Source: UMGS1696 sp964558485 (GTDB taxonomy: Bacteria > Bacillota > Clostridia > Oscillospirales > CAG-272). From it: a DNA stretch of 64,000 nt. The notes beneath the pieces are model-generated. The model worked only from the letters and a program-made list of their open reading frames with translations. It ran no database searches and was not told where the DNA came from. The position numbers and the translations under genes were made by a program. The stretch spans positions 1 to 64,000 of the forward strand of contig CAZLED010000002.1 in NCBI GenBank assembly GCA_964558485.1, given 5' to 3'. Of the stretch, positions 7,840-16,012 are shown in pieces. Each line of letters begins with the position of its first letter. The first letter of the stretch is position 1.

Positions 7840-9576
7840 TCAGTGACGGATCACCGGTGCATACACGCTGTCCAGCATTTTGTTCAGCTTGGAGATGCGT
7901 GCGAACTGCTTCACAGCGTCTCTACCACGGACGGGCAGATATCTTCTGCCAGGCTTCACAACGGGAACGGTGACTTCCTCAGTTTCGGGCGCTTCCGTTT
8001 CCGGTGCTTCGGTTTCGGGAGCTTCGGTTTCTTCTACAGCAGTCTCGGGAGCTTCCGTCTCCGGTGCTACGGTTTCCTCTACGGTTTCCTCTACGGCGGT
8101 TTCTGCAACGGTGGTTTCTTCGATGACGATCTCAACGATACCGTAACCGGCATCGGTCTTGGTGAACCAATATTTGCCGGAATTGTTACCGGCTCCCCAG
8201 ATGTTCATGTTTTCGGTGTCTTCAATGGTCAGGAAGGTGGTGCCGTCCGGGGTGCCGGAGAGCAGGTAGGACTTGCCATCGGTGGTGGTGATGCGGCGTA
8301 CGTTGTTGTCCATATTCCGATAAGAGGACTGAACATCCAGCAGGTTTCCGTCGGCATCCGCAATGGCATATGTCTGCCCCTGCAGGTCTACCAGTGTACC
8401 AACCGAATCTTCCGCATTTTCGTGCAGCCATGCGTACCCACCGTCATAGGAAATAGAGGAATAGGCAAAGGGGATCACGATCTCGCCTTCCATGTTCATC
8501 ATACCCCAGTTGCCGTCACGGTCTTTCAACGTAACATATCCGTCCCGGATCACCGTACCATTGTGTATCCACACATTGTCATACACAGGCTCGATGACCC
8601 ATTCCCCATCGGCATTCATCACGCCAAAGCCGGGGGTATATACGGTTTCGTCGCCTTTGATATGAGAATATACATTGAAATGGTTATTGTAGGCTACAAC
8701 GTATCCATTTTCTGGTGCATAGGTATAAGACACACCATATTCTTCCGGCGTATTCTGCAGACCGCGAGGAACGATTCCTTCTTGGTATTTCCAAAGACTG
8801 AGGTCTCCGCTGGCCATTACAGGGTAGGAAGACACGATGTTGCCGTCCAAATCGATAACAACAGATACAGGAGGTATATCCATGAAAGTTTCCAGACGTA
8901 AGGAAATCAGCCCATCGTTGCCTTTGAAGTACATATGGGTATCAGCTATGCTGCTGCCAAGGTTGTTCCAGTTCTCTTTCAAAAGTGCATCCAGCTTTTC
9001 GGTATCCGTGATGTAGATCGGGGAACCATCATATCTGTAGAAGAAAGTGGAATCTGTGTATATTACGCCATCGTGGATGAAAATCTCGTCTAATTTATCA
9101 CCACGTACTTCTGCAATGATATTTCCGTTGGCATCACGGGTAAACCAATCAGCAGTGCTTTCAGGATCGTAGCGATAGTTTTGTTCTTTGGTACAGAACA
9201 GCTGGGTCTCCTTGCCGGTCTTGTCCACGATGTACAGGATATAATATTCGTAGCTTTCGCCGGACTCTTTATCCACATAGGGTTCCTTCTCGCTCAGGTA
9301 CCCCACCACCGCAACGCCGTCCACCATTTCGGAAGCGTAGTCGTATTTGTAGTCGATGACCGTCTTGCCGGTGATATCTACAAAGCCCCACTTGTCACCC
9401 TTCTGCACGGTCAGGATTCCATCGTCCGAGACACCGTTTATACCCTCGAACTGGGGTGCCAACCGCTCAACGGCCGTATATGTGGTTTGGGTCTCGTCTG
9501 CTGCTACGGAAACAGCACCCATCATTTGCCCGGCCAACAGCAGAGCCAGCAGGGCACAGCTGATCTTTTTCTTCAT
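7840..9576 (-). CDS. Secreted WG-repeat protein
   Basis: From the ATG at 9574-9576 the protein has a clear signal peptide (MKKKISCALLALLLAGQ, cleavage after SVAA). Several WG-type beta repeats follow, such as GDKWGFVDITGKTVI and DRDGNWGMMNMEGEIVI, in which a Trp-Gly pair is followed by a strand and a turn. Near the C-terminus is a Thr/Glu/Pro/Ala-rich stretch of about 65 residues made of TEAPE-like repeats, then a basic tail. WG repeats form extracellular or surface binding domains of poorly known ligand. An AGGAG is placed nine bases before this start (four before an alternative ATG at 9580-9582). It appears to be a single-gene unit. Confidence 0.8.
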   Translation of the reverse strand: MKKKISCALLALLLAGQMMGAVSVAADETQTTYTAVERLAPQFEGINGVSDDGILTVQKGDKWGFVDITGKTVIDYKYDYASEMVDGVAVVGYLSEKEPYVDKESGESYEYYILYIVDKTGKETQLFCTKEQNYRYDPESTADWFTRDANGNIIAEVRGDKLDEIFIHDGVIYTDSTFFYRYDGSPIYITDTEKLDALLKENWNNLGSSIADTHMYFKGNDGLISLRLETFMDIPPVSVVIDLDGNIVSSYPVMASGDLSLWKYQEGIVPRGLQNTPEEYGVSYTYAPENGYVVAYNNHFNVYSHIKGDETVYTPGFGVMNADGEWVIEPVYDNVWIHNGTVIRDGYVTLKDRDGNWGMMNMEGEIVIPFAYSSISYDGGYAWLHENAEDSVGTLVDLQGQTYAIADADGNLLDVQSSYRNMDNNVRRITTTDGKSYLLSGTPDGTTFLTIEDTENMNIWGAGNNSGKYWFTKTDAGYGIVEIVIEETTVAETAVEETVEETVAPETEAPETAVEETEAPETEAPETEAPETEEVTVPVVKPGRRYLPVRGRDAVKQFARISKLNKMLDSVYAPVIRH

Positions 9577-9739
9577 GATCATGTTCTCCTTCATTGTGTA
9601 AATGAAAATGTTGTTTGCACGGATCTTGCTGCGTATAGCACGCACCTATATATATATATATATATTGTAAACAAATTGTGAACAATAGAGATGCACAGGG
9701 GTTTCTCGTTTCCCGACAAATTTCCAGGCACGTTGCCCA

Positions 9740-9768
9740 TTGCAAAATCCGGCAAATCCTGGTATAAT
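9740..9768 (+). promoter_or_regulatory. Promoter of azlCD
   Basis: TTGCAA (9740-9745), a 17-base spacer, and TATAAT (9763-9768) with an extended TGG upstream of the -10 box. The start codon of azlC is about 43 bases downstream. Confidence 0.75.
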
Positions 9769-9810
9769 ATAGCTTGCATTTCCATTATACATCAAGAGAA
9801 AGAGAGAATC

Positions 9811-10563
9811 ATGAGCTTGTATACATCACAAAATCGGCAAGCACAAAAACGCCGACAGGATTATGTTCGTGGACTGCGGCACGGGATCCCCATTGCGCTG
9901 GGCTATCTGTCGGTGTCCTTCAGCTTTGGCATCGCCGCTGTGTCTCAAGGACTGGATTGGTGGGCAGCGGTGCTCATTTCCATGACCAATCTGACCTCAG
10001 CCGGGCAGGTGGCAGGATTGGGGATCATCGTCTCCGGCGGCACCATGGTGGAGATGGCACTGGCACAGCTGGTGATCAATCTGCGGTATGCGCTGATGAG
10101 CCTGAGCCTGTCCCAGAAGCTGGCAGAGCACTATCCCACGCTGCACCGAGCCATCACTGCTTTTGGCATGACGGACGAGATCTTTGCCGTGGCATCGGGA
10201 CAACCGGAAGAGGTGCGGCCGGCCTATATGTACGGGCTGATCACGCTGCCGTTTTTGGGCTGGTCCGGCGGTACGCTGCTGGGTGGACTGGCAGGAACGT
10301 TGCTGCCGGATATGCTTTGCGCCGTGCTGGGACTGGCCATCTACGGGATGTTCATTGCCATCATCGTACCCCCGGCAAGAGATTCGGTGGGCGTGCTGTC
10401 GGTGGTGCTGCTGTCTGGTGCGCTGAGCTGTGCCCTGAAATACATTCCCCTGTTTGCCGGGATCTCGTCCGGATTTTCCATCATCATCTGTGCGGTCCTT
10501 GCTTCGGTATTTGGCGCACTCCTGTTTCCACGGAAGCAGGCTGAAGAACAGGAGGAGAACTAA
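9811..10563 (+). CDS. azlC: AzlC family branched-chain amino-acid exporter, large subunit
   Basis: AzlC and AzlD together export branched-chain amino acids or their analogues. The 250-residue protein has the family's N-terminal GIPIALGYLSVSFSFG motif and about seven hydrophobic segments. The start at 9811 follows a purine-rich AGAAAGAGAG site and excludes an in-frame N-terminal stretch that would be upstream of the promoter. The stop codon is directly followed by the azlD ATG, so the two are almost certainly translated together. Confidence 0.93.
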   Translation: MSLYTSQNRQAQKRRQDYVRGLRHGIPIALGYLSVSFSFGIAAVSQGLDWWAAVLISMTNLTSAGQVAGLGIIVSGGTMVEMALAQLVINLRYALMSLSLSQKLAEHYPTLHRAITAFGMTDEIFAVASGQPEEVRPAYMYGLITLPFLGWSGGTLLGGLAGTLLPDMLCAVLGLAIYGMFIAIIVPPARDSVGVLSVVLLSGALSCALKYIPLFAGISSGFSIIICAVLASVFGALLFPRKQAEEQEEN

Positions 10564-10875
10564 ATGCAGTTGTTTTGTTATATCGCCGTCATGGCCCTGG
10601 TGACCTATGCGGTGCGTGCCATTCCCTTTGTGGCGTTCCGGAAAAAGATCCGTTCCCGCTTCATCCAGGATTTTCTGTATTATGTGCCTTATGCGGTGCT
10701 GGCAGCTATGACCATCCCGGCAGCGCTGTACGCCACGGACCATGTGGCAACGGCAGCCATAGGTGTGGCAGTGGCAGTGGTGCTGGCCTTCTTCCGGAAG
10801 GGACTGCTGACGGTGGCATTGTCGGCCTGTGGCGCAGCGCTGGTGGCAGAGCTGGTGCTGGTGTTTCTGGGGTAA
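10564..10875 (+). CDS. azlD: AzlD family branched-chain amino-acid exporter, small subunit
   Basis: A 103-residue membrane protein with four predicted helices and the family start CYIAVMALVTYAVRAIPFV. It follows azlC with no gap. After its stop lies a GC-rich stretch related to sequences at 13840 and 55030, part of the intergenic repeat material of this genome. Confidence 0.9.
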   Translation: MQLFCYIAVMALVTYAVRAIPFVAFRKKIRSRFIQDFLYYVPYAVLAAMTIPAALYATDHVATAAIGVAVAVVLAFFRKGLLTVALSACGAALVAELVLVFLG

Positions 10876-11067
10876 GGGGTGGAGCAAGGGGCGTATCCCT
10901 TAACCTAACCCTTATGCTTTTTGTATTGGCGTACGGCTGGTTGACTTTACCGTTTCAGCGGTACGTTATGGCTATCGGTAATACTTCACTCGCAAACACT
11001 GTAGGGAACGGTCTTGACCGTTCCGCACCGTAACAATATGTCTTCCACTGGCGTTGGGCGTACAGCA
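10876..11067. other. Gene-free repeat-like intergenic stretch
   Basis: No gene is supported. The stretch holds a CTTAACCTAACCC block related (reversed) to one near 55029, a TACGTTATGGCTATC motif like the family-1 repeat edges, and a GAACGGTC/GACCGTTC hairpin at about 11007-11024. It leads directly into the inverted-repeat element at 11068. Confidence 0.4.
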
Positions 11068-11234
11068 ATGGGGTTACCCCATTTCCCATCGTCCCTGTTT
11101 TTTCTTCAAACTGCGTTTGGGCTGGTATGAATTTTGTCCTGCGCAGGGCATCCTTCCCGAAGATTTCGGGAAAACAAACCTGAAACGCACCCAACGCAGT
11201 TGGAAGAAAACCGGGGTCCATGGGGTTACCCCAT
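11068..11234. repeat. MITE-like inverted-repeat element at the tetR 3' end
   Basis: Both ends carry the palindrome ATGGGGTTACCCCAT (11068-11082 and 11220-11234). Inside them, TTTTCTTC-x-AACTGCGTT-GGG on the left is matched by its reverse complement on the right (about 11181-11210), giving long terminal arms. The centre holds an 8-bp TTCCCGAA/TTCGGGAA hairpin. The right end overlaps the last codons of the TetR gene and provides its TAA. A related TTCCGAA hairpin and GCAGTTGGAAAAA block occur near 54930-55010. No coding capacity is seen. Confidence 0.65.
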
Positions 11235-11801
11235 GGAGGCACGTGTGGCGATGAAGTTTTCTACCCAGTATTTCGTGTAGGCGTACAGATCGTCCAGCGT
11301 CACGTCGGAGTAGCCACGGCAGGATTTCACGTAGGCACATAAGATCCCTTCCAGAAATACCTGCAGGCTCAGCGACAAAAATCGCTTGTCCCGGATCCGT
11401 GGGTCGGCGTGACACAGCTCCACAAGCTTTTCGGTCGCCAACGCCGAGAGCTTCTTGACGGCGAACAATATATCATTGGATCGACACAGCAGCCGATAGC
11501 TCTCGTTGTTCTGCCGGATAAATTCAAAAATGGAATCGATAAGCTCCATGATGCTTTGGGATTCACACAGCTTGGCAGCATTGAAAAAGGTCTCGATCAT
11601 TTCATTTTCGTAATCCTCTGCTACGCCGTAGATGTCGTCGTAATGGGAATAAAACGTGCCACGGCTGATGTCGGCTCGCTGGCATAGCTCACTGACGGCG
11701 ATCTTTCCCAGCTCTCGTTTTTCCGACAGCATTTCGGCAAAGACCTTCTTGATCAGCCGCCGGGTCTTCCGGGAAGAATTGTTCAGGTTCTGTGCTTTCA
11801 T
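11226..11801 (-). CDS. TetR/AcrR family transcriptional regulator
   Basis: The 191-residue protein has an N-terminal helix-turn-helix (ISRGTFYSHYDDIYG near residues 46-60) and an all-helical C-terminal ligand domain. The ATG at 11799-11801 is supported by AAGGAG six bases upstream, which rules out a further-upstream ATG. It is transcribed divergently from a two-ATPase ABC exporter and very likely represses it: two matching 17-base inverted sites lie in the shared intergenic region. Its last residues and stop codon come from the inverted-repeat element at 11068-11234, which suggests the native C-terminus was altered by insertion. Confidence 0.88.
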   Translation of the reverse strand: MKAQNLNNSSRKTRRLIKKVFAEMLSEKRELGKIAVSELCQRADISRGTFYSHYDDIYGVAEDYENEMIETFFNAAKLCESQSIMELIDSIFEFIRQNNESYRLLCRSNDILFAVKKLSALATEKLVELCHADPRIRDKRFLSLSLQVFLEGILCAYVKSCRGYSDVTLDDLYAYTKYWVENFIATRASMG

Positions 11802-11841
11802 AGGGACTCCTTTTCGCATATATTTGTACGATTTCTGTTGT

Positions 11842-11858
11842 ACTGTTTACATTTGCAC
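11842..11858. promoter_or_regulatory. Putative TetR operator, site 1
   Basis: ACTGTTTACATTTGCAC is the inverted partner of the site at 11915-11931 (one mismatch in 17). It lies between the tetR promoter and the tetR start codon, so bound protein would block tetR transcription. Confidence 0.6.
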
Positions 11859-11898
11859 ATTGCGCATAGCGGTGTGCTTTTCTTTTTGCCATAGGTAT

Positions 11899-11927
11899 AG
11901 TATAATACAACACAGTGCAAATGTCAA
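11899..11927 (-). promoter_or_regulatory. tetR promoter
   Basis: TTGACA (11922-11927), a 17-base spacer, and TATACT (11899-11904) on the minus strand. The -35 box lies inside operator site 2, as expected for autoregulation. A TATAAT at 11901-11906 on the plus strand may be the -10 of the divergent exporter, but its -35 is poor. Confidence 0.75.
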
Positions 11928-11931
11928 CAGT
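11915..11931. promoter_or_regulatory. Putative TetR operator, site 2
   Basis: GTGCAAATGTCAACAGT is the reverse complement of site 1 with one change. It covers the -35 box of the tetR promoter and sits just downstream of the probable -10 of the exporter operon. Confidence 0.6.
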
Positions 11932-11992
11932 GTTCAAAGAAAAACACACACAAATTTCGAGCGCAACACCGTACATACAGAAAGGAACGCAT

Positions 11993-12964
11993 ATGGAAAA
12001 AGAACGAACGGAATCTCTGCAAAACGAACCGATCATCGCCGTGTCCCACCTGACCAAGGATTACGGCAGCGGACGTGGTGTCTTTGACGTGAGCCTGCAC
12101 GTGGACGAAGGGGAAGTCTTTGGCTTCCTGGGTCCCAACGGCGCCGGCAAATCCACCACCATCCGACACCTGCTGGGCTTCTCTCACCCGGACAAAGGCT
12201 CTACCAAGATTTTTGGTCATGATACATTTTGCGAATACGACAAAATCTTGAAAAGGGTAGGCTATATTCCCGGTGAGGTCGCACTGCCCACCGGTCTGAC
12301 CGGCTGGGAATTCATCCGCATGGAGCAGGATCTCCGTGGCATCCACAACCAAGAAAAGCTCAAAGAAATGCTGGACCTGTTCGAGCTGACGGACAACGTG
12401 CTTTCCGGCGAGACCAAGCGCATGAGCCTGGGCGTCAAACGAAAGCTGGCGGTGGTGACGGCCTTTATGTCGGATCCGGCGGTGCTGATCCTGGACGAAC
12501 CTACCTCCGGCCTGGACCCGGTGATGCAGGAGCATTTTATAGAATTTATCCACACCGAAAAAGCACGTGGCAAGACCATTCTCCTCTCCAGCCACATCTT
12601 CTCCGAGATCGACTCCACCTGTGACCGCATCGCCATCATCAAGGACGGCCACATCGTGTCGGAATTCATCGCAGCCGATCTGAAGCACGCCAGCCGGAAA
12701 TACTACACGGTGACCTTTGCCGACACGGAAGCCAAAAAAGCCTTCGATGCACAAAAGGCTACCATCCCCACCATGGCGCTTTTGCAGGAAGACCAAACCA
12801 GCGTGTATGTGTCTCTGGAGGACTGCGACCTGAATCCATTTGTGGCGCTGCTGTCTTCCCTGCACGTAGTGACGTTTAGCAACCGCAAGGAAACGCTGGA
12901 AGATTATTTTATGAAGTTCTACAAGGAAGACCGGGATTTTGGAGGTGCACTGTCATGCAAGTGA
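11993..12964 (+). CDS. ABC exporter ATP-binding protein (first of two)
   Basis: The 323-residue ATPase has Walker A GPNGAGKST, a degenerate signature (MSLGVKRKLA in place of LSGGQ), Walker B VLILDEPTSGLD, and the switch His in SSHIFSE. A C-terminal extension of about 80 residues follows the nucleotide-binding domain, as in ABC-2 type exporter ATPases. The ATG at 11993 follows AAAGGAAC. It overlaps the next ATPase gene by ten bases. With the divergent TetR gene and the permease downstream, the set looks like a drug or peptide exporter; the substrate is unknown. Confidence 0.9.
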   Translation: MEKERTESLQNEPIIAVSHLTKDYGSGRGVFDVSLHVDEGEVFGFLGPNGAGKSTTIRHLLGFSHPDKGSTKIFGHDTFCEYDKILKRVGYIPGEVALPTGLTGWEFIRMEQDLRGIHNQEKLKEMLDLFELTDNVLSGETKRMSLGVKRKLAVVTAFMSDPAVLILDEPTSGLDPVMQEHFIEFIHTEKARGKTILLSSHIFSEIDSTCDRIAIIKDGHIVSEFIAADLKHASRKYYTVTFADTEAKKAFDAQKATIPTMALLQEDQTSVYVSLEDCDLNPFVALLSSLHVVTFSNRKETLEDYFMKFYKEDRDFGGALSCK

Positions 12965-13857
12965 TCGAGACCAAAGGACTGACCAAGGATTACGGCAGCG
13001 GACGGGGCATTTTTGATCTGGATCTGTCCATCGAAGCAGGAGAAATGGTGGGCTACGTAGGCACCAACGGCAGCGGCAAGACCACGACCATCCGCCATAT
13101 GCTGGGCTTTTTGCGTCCCACCTCCGGCAGCGTCACCGTCTACGGCAAATCCGCCTGGGAGCATTCCAGTGAGATACTGTCGAAGATCGGGTATGTGCCC
13201 GGTGAGATCGCCTTTCCCGATCTGTCCACGGGGATCGAGTTTCTCCGATGCCAGGCCGATTTTTTGGGACTCCGGGATCTGTCCTATGCCAACGAGCTGA
13301 TCGAGCGGCTGCAGCTGGACCCCAGAGCCAACCTGAAACGGATGAGCAAGGGTATGAAGCAAAAGACCGCACTGGTGGCAGCTCTGATGAACGATGCACC
13401 CATCCTGATCTTAGACGAGCCCACCACGGGTCTGGATCCCCTGATGCGTGCGACCTTTTTGGACATCATCCGGGAGGAACACAAAAAGGGCAAGACCATC
13501 TTCATGAGCAGCCACAGCTTTGACGAGCTGGAGACCACCTGTGACCGAGTGGCACTGCTCAGCGACGGACACATCATCGATATGTGCGATATGGAAAGCA
13601 TTCGCCACCGGCCGGTGAAGGATATGAAGATCGAGTTCCACACGGCAGCGGACTATCGGGCATTCCTCAAAGAAGGCTACCAGATCACCCGGACCCAGGA
13701 GCAGTACGACCAGGTGACCATCCGGCTCCCGGAGACAGACACAGCGGCCCTGCTTGGAGTCCTGAAAAAGTACGATGTGAAGTTTATCTCGGAGCTGCCG
13801 TACACGTTGGAGATGCACTTCAAGCAGGCACTAAAAGGGGCAAGGGGCGTAGACTGA
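12955..13857 (+). CDS. ABC exporter ATP-binding protein (second of two)
   Basis: The 300-residue ATPase is a close paralogue of the preceding gene: both begin with a KDYGSGRG-F segment. Walker A is GTNGSGKTT, the signature is MSKGMKQKT, Walker B is ILILDEPTTGLD, and the switch is SSHSFDE. Two ATPases with one 586-residue permease suggest a heterodimeric motor, but only one permease is visible. The last residues (KGARGVD) are encoded by a GCAAGGGG hairpin arm (13840-13847 with 13860-13867), so the end of the gene may have been remodelled by repeat DNA. Confidence 0.9.
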   Translation: MQVIETKGLTKDYGSGRGIFDLDLSIEAGEMVGYVGTNGSGKTTTIRHMLGFLRPTSGSVTVYGKSAWEHSSEILSKIGYVPGEIAFPDLSTGIEFLRCQADFLGLRDLSYANELIERLQLDPRANLKRMSKGMKQKTALVAALMNDAPILILDEPTTGLDPLMRATFLDIIREEHKKGKTIFMSSHSFDELETTCDRVALLSDGHIIDMCDMESIRHRPVKDMKIEFHTAADYRAFLKEGYQITRTQEQYDQVTIRLPETDTAALLGVLKKYDVKFISELPYTLEMHFKQALKGARGVD

Positions 13858-13933
13858 CTCCCCTTGCTAATGTGGTGAACATGATACCCATATTGTACGG
13901 ATGAAAACGTTTGGCGGATAATGTAGTACACAC

Positions 13934-14047
13934 GATACCCATACCGTACATACAAAAATATCGACGGCGGGATGTTGAATACCAAATCGTTAGTATGTTC
14001 AAGTAGTTGTCATCCCGCCCTACATTCGTTTTACCAAGTCGATACCG
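13934..14047 (-). repeat. Dispersed intergenic repeat, family 1 (between ABC ATPase and permease)
   Basis: On the minus strand this reads GGTATCGACTTGGTAAAACG, then AGGGCGGGATGACAACTA, then GATTTGGTATTCAA, then CATCCCGCCGTCGATATTT, almost base for base like 311-430. The GGCGGGATG/CATCCCGCC arms are intact here and enclose about 45 bases. The element splits the exporter operon between the second ATPase and the permease. Confidence 0.78.
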
Positions 14048-14128
14048 TAGCGATACCCATAAAGAAATCCACAATCAAATTATATCGAAAAAGAATTTTG
14101 TGAAACAAAAAATAGGAGAAGAGAATCT

Positions 14129-15889
14129 ATGTTCAGTAAAGCTTTGTTCAAACAATCCTGCAAGGCCAATGGCACCATGTGGGGGATCATCACCGTGGCG
14201 GTTTGCTTCATGCTGGCCTGTGTCATGCTGATCTCCGGCAATGGCAATATTGGCGAAGTTAAAAATGCCATCGAGGACACCATCATCACCAAAGAGATCG
14301 ATGCCCAGCTGCAATCCCGTGCCATCACCTATTACCGCTACGCCAACGAGGGACTGGAAACCTTCGATACGCTGTTTACCGAAAATGCCACGGATACGCT
14401 GTCCTATCTGATGTGGTGCGGCAATATGCCCCAGAGCGCAGACTATCCGGAACCGGCTGTGTATGCCGCTGCTATGGAACAGTGGCAGGCCGCTATGCCC
14501 AAGCTGACCACCCAGACCGGTGCAAGCTTTGCCGAGGCCATCACCCAGTGGCAGAACACCATGCCTGTGCTGGAAGACTTTGACAGCACCGATGCCTATG
14601 CCGCCGCTATGGGGACCTGGCAGGAGAGCAGTCCCGCCACACAGGAGAACGCCGTAACGCTGGCCTATGCCGATGCCTGCACAGCTTTGCAGGAATGGAT
14701 CGAGGCAGAAGCCACGGCAAACGGGTTCAAGACCGATTCCACCGAAGCAAACGAAATGCTGGGCAGCGTGATGTACACCTTAAATCCCGATGGGATGTTT
14801 GATGCTTTCTACACGGACAACGGTGCCAATGTACCGGCGGATTACGATGTGCTGTCGCTGGTTTCTGCCATTGCGGCCGGGGAAGAGGAGGATCCGGTGG
14901 TGCGGGAGACCTATCGGCAGAAACGGGCCGAGAACGGAGCCGCTGTCTTTCTGGCAGGCAACATGACCGCCGCCGAGACCGTGGATGCCCTGCTGGATGC
15001 CCTGTCCTCCTATGGCGTGACCCGGGAGAAATACAACGATTTCGGCTATACCTTTGCGTCCATTGACCACATTGCCAACACGGTCATCACCACCTACCAG
15101 GGTCGGCTGGAATATGAGACGGGACTGACCGACAATACGGACGACATCGAAGCCATCCAGGATACCCTGGCCGCCGACGTGTCCACCAGCTTCTTGTCCA
15201 CCCTGCCGGATGCCGTATCCGAAGCACTGGAGGAGATCGGGCAGGCAGATCTGTACACCCTGATCGTGGGCTCCATCTTCTATAAGCTGGCCGGTCTGCT
15301 GCTGCCCATCATCTATATGATCATGGCGTCCAATAACTTGGTGGCCGGGCAGGTGGACAGCGGTTCCATGGCGTACGTGCTTTCCACCTCCACCAAGCGC
15401 AGCACCGTGGTCTTTACCCAGGCGGTGTACCTGATCGGCTCGCTGCTTGCCATGTTCGGCCTGACCACCGTCACCGGCTGCATTTGTCTCAGCCTGGTGC
15501 CGGAGGAGATCGAGCTGACCTATGGGAATCTGCTCCTGCTGAACGTGGGTGCCTTCCTGGTGCTGTTTGCTCTGTCCGGTCTGTGCTTTGCCACCTCTTG
15601 CCTGTTTGACAGAAGCAAGCGTTCCATGGCCATCGGCGGTGGGCTGTCCATCTTTGCCCTGGTGGCAGCTATGCTGGGACTGTTCGGCAGCCCGGTGATC
15701 CCCTCTGTGGTTCGCCTGGAATCCCTGAACTATTTCAACTACACCACCATCATCTCTCTGTTCGACGTGATCTCCATCATCGATGGGACAAATGCCTTCA
15801 TCGGAAAATTTGTGATCCTGGCCGTACTGGGCGTGGTCGGCTACATCGTTGGCTCTGCCCGGTTCGTGAAAAAGGATCTGCCCCTGTAA
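14129..15889 (+). CDS. ABC exporter permease
   Basis: The 586-residue protein has one N-terminal membrane helix (about residues 18-37), a large extracytoplasmic region of about 350 residues rich in Gln, Trp and acidic residues, and a C-terminal block of about five helices from residue 385 on. This layout matches ABC-2 type permeases with a big first loop. A good AGGAG precedes the ATG. It is separated from the two ATPases by 271 bases containing a family-1 repeat, but a shared function is the simplest reading. It ends in front of a strong double hairpin. Confidence 0.8.
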   Translation: MFSKALFKQSCKANGTMWGIITVAVCFMLACVMLISGNGNIGEVKNAIEDTIITKEIDAQLQSRAITYYRYANEGLETFDTLFTENATDTLSYLMWCGNMPQSADYPEPAVYAAAMEQWQAAMPKLTTQTGASFAEAITQWQNTMPVLEDFDSTDAYAAAMGTWQESSPATQENAVTLAYADACTALQEWIEAEATANGFKTDSTEANEMLGSVMYTLNPDGMFDAFYTDNGANVPADYDVLSLVSAIAAGEEEDPVVRETYRQKRAENGAAVFLAGNMTAAETVDALLDALSSYGVTREKYNDFGYTFASIDHIANTVITTYQGRLEYETGLTDNTDDIEAIQDTLAADVSTSFLSTLPDAVSEALEEIGQADLYTLIVGSIFYKLAGLLLPIIYMIMASNNLVAGQVDSGSMAYVLSTSTKRSTVVFTQAVYLIGSLLAMFGLTTVTGCICLSLVPEEIELTYGNLLLLNVGAFLVLFALSGLCFATSCLFDRSKRSMAIGGGLSIFALVAAMLGLFGSPVIPSVVRLESLNYFNYTTIISLFDVISIIDGTNAFIGKFVILAVLGVVGYIVGSARFVKKDLPL

Positions 15890-15912
15890 GACCACGCAGA
15901 CAAAAACAAAAA

Positions 15913-15997
15913 GCACTGTGAAGTTGACCTGAATCCGCATTGCCTTCACAGTGCAAAACAGGTATACCGGCGCTGTCCGTTATACCTGTTTTTTTCA
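15913..15997. terminator. Tandem hairpin, bidirectional terminator
   Basis: An 11-bp perfect stem (GCACTGTGAAG, 15913-15923 with 15944-15954) is followed at once by AAAACAGGTATA/TATACCTGTTTT (15955-15966 with 15981-15992) and a T-run. It separates the exporter operon from the convergent minus-strand gene. The second stem could work in both directions. Confidence 0.85.
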
Positions 15998-16012
15998 CTT
16001 TATTCACTTTTT

